From Pedobacter sp. SYP-B3415 (GTDB lineage: Bacteria; Bacteroidota; Bacteroidia; Sphingobacteriales; Sphingobacteriaceae): a stretch of DNA of 64,000 nucleotides. The stretch lies in assembly GCF_004138205.1 (NCBI RefSeq), contig NZ_RXNQ01000033.1:1-64000 (forward strand), given 5' to 3'. Under the pieces are notes generated by a model that searched no databases, had not been told where the DNA came from, and worked only from the letters and a program-made list of their open reading frames with translations. Made by a program: the position numbers and the translations under genes. Below, one piece after another: positions 60,587-64,000 of the stretch; position 1 is the first letter of the stretch, and every line of letters begins with the position of its first letter.

Positions 60587-60799
60587 ATGAAGAACTCAGA
60601 AATTACAGGGCTTTCAAAAGAGGAGTTAGTAGCTAAAATTGCGGAAGAAAAGGAAAACTTGACGAAGTTGAAGTTTGCCCACACCATCTCAGCTATTGAA
60701 AATCCTTCGCGGATATCAAAGGTGAGAAAAGATATCGCCCGCTTAACCACTCAACTGACTGCGGTGAAGAAAGCCGAGTCAGCTTCAGAAACTAAATAA
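60587..60799 (+). CDS. rpmC: 50S ribosomal protein L29
   Basis: The 70-residue protein is a small two-helix L29: [40 protein letters not shown] and [16 protein letters not shown]. It sits at the tunnel exit beside L23. The 73-nt gap before it is larger than most in this operon and has no recognisable motif. Confidence 0.95.
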   Translation: MKNSEITGLSKEELVAKIAEEKENLTKLKFAHTISAIENPSRISKVRKDIARLTTQLTAVKKAESASETK

Positions 60800-60812
60800 T
60801 TTTAGCGTCGAA

Positions 60813-61067
60813 ATGGAAAGACAATTAAGAAAGACAAGAACGGGCTTAGTAGTAAGCAACAAGATGGATAAATCTGTTGTGGTTTCAGTTGAACGTAAAG
60901 TGAAACACCCGATCTATGGTAAGTTCGTAAAGAAAACTACCAAATTTATGGCTCATGACGAGAAAAACGAATGTGGTATCGGTGACACCGTACTGATCAT
61001 GGAGACTCGTCCGCTGAGTAAGAACAAAAACTGGAGATTGGTACAAATTTTAGAAAGGGCTAAATAA
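60813..61067 (+). CDS. rpsQ: 30S ribosomal protein S17
   Basis: The 84-residue protein is a complete S17: [40 protein letters not shown] and [20 protein letters not shown]. It is a primary 16S rRNA-binding protein of the OB-fold. It lies 13 nt after rpmC and 1 nt before rplN. Confidence 0.97.
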   Translation: MERQLRKTRTGLVVSNKMDKSVVVSVERKVKHPIYGKFVKKTTKFMAHDEKNECGIGDTVLIMETRPLSKNKNWRLVQILERAK

Positions 61068-61068
61068 C

Positions 61069-61437
61069 ATGGTACAGCAGGAATCAAGATTAAACGTTGC
61101 TGACAACAGCGGCGCAAAAGAAGTATTGGTTATCCGTGTGCTTGGTGGAACCGGCAAACGTTATGCATCTATCGGCGACAAAATCGTTGTTACCGTTAAA
61201 AGCGCATTGCCTTCAGGTAACATCAAAAAAGGAGCCGTTTCTAAAGCAGTGGTAGTAAGAACAAAGAAAGAGATCAGAAGAAAAGACGGTTCTTACATTC
61301 GTTTTGACGACAATGCAGCAGTATTGCTGAATGCCCAGGATGAGCCACGCGGTACACGTATTTTTGGCCCGGTAGCAAGGGAATTACGTGAAAAACAATT
61401 TATGAAAATTGTATCATTAGCACCGGAGGTATTATAA
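61069..61437 (+). CDS. rplN: 50S ribosomal protein L14
   Basis: The 122-residue protein is a complete L14: [40 protein letters not shown] and [20 protein letters not shown]. It forms an intersubunit bridge and binds the silencing factor RsfS. rplX begins 1 nt after it. Confidence 0.98.
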   Translation: MVQQESRLNVADNSGAKEVLVIRVLGGTGKRYASIGDKIVVTVKSALPSGNIKKGAVSKAVVVRTKKEIRRKDGSYIRFDDNAAVLLNAQDEPRGTRIFGPVARELREKQFMKIVSLAPEVL

Positions 61438-61438
61438 A

Positions 61439-61777
61439 ATGGAAAAGAAAGTAGCAAATCCAAAATTAAAGATCCGCACAGGTGATTTAGTGAAAGTAAT
61501 TGCCGGCGACTCAAAAGGCCAGCAAGGTAAAGTACTGCAGGTACTGACCGATAAAAACAAAGCCATTGTTGAGGGCATCAACCTGGTGTCAAGACACACC
61601 AAACCAAATGCTGCAACCCCGAATGGCGGTATCATTAAAAAAGAGGCTCCTCTTCATATCTCAAACCTGATGCTGGTTGACCCTAAATCAGGAAAAACAA
61701 CCCGCGTTGGCAGGAAACTGAACGCTGATGGCAAATTGGTAAGAGTAGCTAAAATTTCAGGAGAGGAGATCAAATAA
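61439..61777 (+). CDS. rplX: 50S ribosomal protein L24
   Basis: The 112-residue protein is a complete L24 with an N-terminal KOW motif, [20 protein letters not shown] then [19 protein letters not shown]. It initiates 50S assembly by binding the 5' part of 23S r[22 protein letters not shown] is the conserved C-terminal block. Its stop overlaps the rplE start by one base. Confidence 0.97.
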   Translation: MEKKVANPKLKIRTGDLVKVIAGDSKGQQGKVLQVLTDKNKAIVEGINLVSRHTKPNAATPNGGIIKKEAPLHISNLMLVDPKSGKTTRVGRKLNADGKLVRVAKISGEEIK

Positions 61778-62349
61778 TGGCACAGACACCAAGACTTAAA
61801 AGCAAATACAAAGAGGAGATCGTAAATAACCTCAAGGAGAAGTTTAACTATAAAACGGTTATGCAGGTTCCTAAACTTACAAAGATCTCCATCAATCAGG
61901 GTGTTGGCCGTTTTTCGGTAACCGACAAAAAGATTATGGACACTTCTATCGCTGAACTGACTACCATTACCGGTCAGCAGGCTGTAGGTGCCAAATCAAA
62001 AAAGGATATCTCTAACTTCAAACTCCGTAAAGGTATGCCTGTTGGGGTTCGTGTTACATTGCGCGACAACAACATGTATGAGTTTCTTGACCGCCTGATC
62101 GCTGTTGCCCTGCCACGTATTCGTGACTTCAAAGGTATCAATGACAAAGGCTTTGACGGAAAAGGAAATTATACCCTCGGTATTACCGAGCAGATCATTT
62201 TCCCTGAGATCAACATCGATAAGATCAATAAAATTTTAGGGATGGATATTACTTTCGTAACTTCGGCGAATTCTGACGTAGAAGCGCTGGAATTACTGAA
62301 ACAATTCGGTTTACCATTTAAAAATCAAAATATCATTACTAATGGCTAA
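61777..62349 (+). CDS. rplE: 50S ribosomal protein L5
   Basis: The 190-residue protein is a complete L5: [60 protein letters not shown] and [18 protein letters not shown]. It binds 5S rRNA and contacts P-site tRNA. The last eight bases overlap the start of rpsN. Confidence 0.98.
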   Translation: MAQTPRLKSKYKEEIVNNLKEKFNYKTVMQVPKLTKISINQGVGRFSVTDKKIMDTSIAELTTITGQQAVGAKSKKDISNFKLRKGMPVGVRVTLRDNNMYEFLDRLIAVALPRIRDFKGINDKGFDGKGNYTLGITEQIIFPEINIDKINKILGMDITFVTSANSDVEALELLKQFGLPFKNQNIITNG

Positions 62350-62611
62350 AGAAGGTGTAAAAGCGCGCGAATTAAAACGCCAGAAACTGGTAGCGAAATT
62401 CGCAGAGAAACGTGCAGCATTGAAAGCAGCCGGCGATTATGAAGCTTTGGACAAGTTGCCAAAGAATGCATCACCGGTACGTTTACACAACCGTTGCAAG
62501 CTTACCGGCCGTCCGCGTGGTTTCATGCGTACATTCGGTATCTCAAGGGTAACTTTCCGCGACATGGCGCTCGCAGGTAAGATCCCCGGGGTAAAGAAAG
62601 CAAGCTGGTAA
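62342..62611 (+). CDS. rpsN: 30S ribosomal protein S14 (zinc-free type)
   Basis: The 89-residue protein is S14 of the C-minus type: [40 protein letters not shown] and [20 protein letters not shown]. It lacks the CxxC pairs of the zinc-binding form, so it does not depend on zinc. The start overlaps the end of rplE by 8 nt, implying coupled translation. A strong hairpin follows before rpsH. Confidence 0.97.
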   Translation: MAKEGVKARELKRQKLVAKFAEKRAALKAAGDYEALDKLPKNASPVRLHNRCKLTGRPRGFMRTFGISRVTFRDMALAGKIPGVKKASW

Positions 62612-62627
62612 CAAGCCCGAAGGATCA

Positions 62628-62674
62628 AAATCAAAGACTGAAGCGCGCTCAGGCCGCTTTGGTCTTTGGTTTTA
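62628..62674 (+). terminator. Hairpin between rpsN and rpsH
   Basis: CAAAGAC (62632-62638) pairs with GTCTTTG (62662-62668), and AAGCG (62641-62645) with CGCTT (62655-62659), followed by GTTTTAC. It lies in the largest gap (145 nt) of the spc block. It resembles a terminator or attenuator, or a processing site; a short T-run makes full termination unlikely. Confidence 0.5.
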
Positions 62675-62756
62675 CATCGTTTGGCATTTACAGAATTTTA
62701 ACCGGTAGAAGGTCCGTTAATATTGGAGAGGAAACCACTACCACAACAAAATCATA

Positions 62757-63155
62757 ATGAATACAGATCCAATAGCAGATTATTTAACAAGAGTAAGGAA
62801 CGCCATTAAGGCCAACCACAGAGTTGTAGAAGTTCCTGCATCAAACCTTAAAAAGGAAATTACTAAAGTTCTTTTTGACAAAGGTTACATCGCGAATTAC
62901 AAGTTTGAGGATAACAATGCTCAGGGAACGATCAAGATCGCCCTTAAGTACAATCCGATTACAAGAATTCCTGCTATTCGTACATTGGTGCGAGTAAGTA
63001 AACCAGGTTTGAGACAGTATGCAGGCGTAGACAATATGCCAAGAGTATTAAACGGTTTAGGTATCGCAATCTTATCTACTTCCAAAGGTGTAATGACCGA
63101 CAAGGAAGCAGCCAAATTGAATATTGGTGGTGAGGTATTGTGTCACGTTTATTAA
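62757..63155 (+). CDS. rpsH: 30S ribosomal protein S8
   Basis: The 132-residue protein is a complete S8: MNTDPIADYLTRVRNAIKAN, VRVSKPGLRQYAGVDNMPRV and the conserved C-terminal AILSTSKGVMTDKEAAKLNI. It binds the central domain of 16S rRNA and, in enterobacteria, represses the spc operon. The 145-nt leader before it, with its hairpin, would be a natural place for such control, though that is not shown here. Confidence 0.97.
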   Translation: MNTDPIADYLTRVRNAIKANHRVVEVPASNLKKEITKVLFDKGYIANYKFEDNNAQGTIKIALKYNPITRIPAIRTLVRVSKPGLRQYAGVDNMPRVLNGLGIAILSTSKGVMTDKEAAKLNIGGEVLCHVY

Positions 63156-63170
63156 TAGGAGGAAAGCACA

Positions 63171-63728
63171 ATGTCAAGAGTAGGAAAAGCCCCAATTACA
63201 ATTCCCGCAGGTGTAACAGTTACCGTTTCAAATGAAAATTTGGTAACAGTGAAGGGTCCGAAAGGAGAATTACACCAGGCAGTTGATTCAGACATCACTG
63301 TACAACAGGAAGACGGCGTTTTAACCGTTGTTCGTCCGTCAGATCAAAAAAGGCACAAAGCATTGCACGGTCTTTACCGCGCTTTGATCAACAACATGGT
63401 TGTTGGTGTTACCGAAGGTTACAAGGTTGAGCAGGAACTGGTAGGTGTGGGTTACCGCGCCAGCAACCAGGGAAATACACTGGACCTCGTTCTGGGTTAT
63501 TCTCACCACTATGTATTCCAGGTGCCAAAAGAAATTAAAGTTACAACCGCTTCTGAGAAAGGCCAGACGCCAAAGATCATTTTAGAGAGCATTGACAAAC
63601 AACTGATTGGCCAGGTAGCGGCAAAAATCCGCTCACTGCGTGCACCAGAGCCATACAAAGGTAAAGGTATCAAGTTTGTGGGTGAGGTATTGAGAAGAAA
63701 AGCAGGTAAATCAGCATCTAAAAAATAA
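63171..63728 (+). CDS. rplF: 50S ribosomal protein L6
   Basis: The 185-residue protein is a complete L6, two related domains: MSRVGKAPITIPAGVTVTVS, VTVKGPKGELHQAVDSDITV, LINNMVVGVTEGYKVEQELV and EPYKGKGIKFVGEVLRRKAG. It binds near the sarcin-ricin loop and the GTPase centre. It is preceded by a strong purine-rich AGGAGG sequence, AATAGGAGGAAAG, unusual among the ribosomal genes here. rplR follows after 6 nt. Confidence 0.98.
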   Translation: MSRVGKAPITIPAGVTVTVSNENLVTVKGPKGELHQAVDSDITVQQEDGVLTVVRPSDQKRHKALHGLYRALINNMVVGVTEGYKVEQELVGVGYRASNQGNTLDLVLGYSHHYVFQVPKEIKVTTASEKGQTPKIILESIDKQLIGQVAAKIRSLRAPEPYKGKGIKFVGEVLRRKAGKSASKK

Positions 63729-63734
63729 GGAATC

Positions 63735-64000
63735 ATGGCAGGTAAAAAATTATCACGAAGAGATCGTATCAAAAAAGGGATCAGAAAAAGACTTACCGGT
63801 TCTGCTGAGCGCCCTCGTTTATCGGTATTCAGAAGCAATAAAGGCATCTATGCGCAGGTTATCAATGATGTTACAGGCAGTACCATCGTTTCAGCCTCAA
63901 GTTTGTCAAAAGATTTTTCTGCATCAGGCAGCAAATCTGAACAGTCTCAGGCTGTTGGCAAACTGATCGCAGAAAAAGCCATTGCAGCTGGTGTAAAAGA
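63735..64000 (+). CDS. rplR: 50S ribosomal protein L18 (partial, cut by window end)
   Basis: ATG at 63735 opens a frame running off the window: [39 protein letters not shown] and [20 protein letters not shown]. This is the first 88 residues of about 117 expected for L18, which binds 5S rRNA with L5. The remainder lies beyond 64000. The order rplF-rplR is the normal spc order. Confidence 0.95.
   Translation, partial: MAGKKLSRRDRIKKGIRKRLTGSAERPRLSVFRSNKGIYAQVINDVTGSTIVSASSLSKDFSASGSKSEQSQAVGKLIAEKAIAAGVK

Overview
The window is a chromosomal segment from a Bacteroidota bacterium, most likely of the Sphingobacteriaceae (Pedobacter/Mucilaginibacter-like). Evidence: two SusC/SusD outer-membrane pairs, GIN-domain proteins, a Gfo/Idh/MocA + GMC oxidoreductase sugar cluster, and many promoters with the Bacteroidota -7 box TAnnTTTG, often with TTG or TTTG about 19-20 nt upstream. 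Genus-level placement is inference.

Layout. 1-2400 is accessory DNA: two inward-facing transposase relics enclose a tandem array of a structured 107-bp repeat that carries the tail of tRNA-Asn and a terminator-like hairpin. An Abi_2 (AbiF/AbiD type) gene follows, with a promoter, short structured leader and terminator-like hairpin in front, and then a decayed copy of the repeat. 2377-6000 holds an NTF2-like/SDR operon divergent from an HxlR regulator, a RibD-like reductase, a decayed hemin-degrading factor gene and a secreted orphan. 6194-10847 is a first SusC/SusD pair, followed by a convergent PAS protein with a histidine-kinase H-box but no ATPase domain. 12813-13008 is tRNA-Asn with one more copy of the 107-bp unit, and directly beyond it lies a type IV AbiEi/AbiEii toxin-antitoxin pair with two perfect operator palindromes. 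After two lipoproteins, an ATP-grasp enzyme and about 1 kb without a clear gene, 18259-25611 is a SusC/SusD/sulfatase/TSUP-exporter operon.

25696-29656 contains a GIN protein, an ectonucleotide-pyrophosphatase-like enzyme and an S10 carboxypeptidase. 29706-40112 is a ten-gene minus-strand cluster: GMC dehydrogenase and its small subunit, cytochrome c, two Gfo/Idh/MocA proteins, three sugar-isomerase TIM barrels, a DUF1080 protein and a nucleoside/sugar permease. This set fits oxidative (3-keto) glycoside breakdown. 40683-49389 is mixed housekeeping and regulatory DNA (threonine dehydrogenase, YebC, RlmD, PyrR-like phosphoribosyltransferase, MarR/MFS, AraC, VOC).

49750 to the end is the str-S10-spc ribosomal block. 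It is interrupted between rpsJ and rplC by about 2.9 kb carrying long direct repeats, a coiled-coil membrane protein and a TSUP/DUF1634 pair. Transcription appears to restart at a consensus promoter before rplC. The window ends inside rplR.

Most noteworthy: the tRNA-tail repeat family that brackets both abortive-infection modules, the structured leader RNA before the Abi gene, promoters only 4-7 nt from the start codon of several genes (probable leaderless mRNAs), and the split S10 operon.
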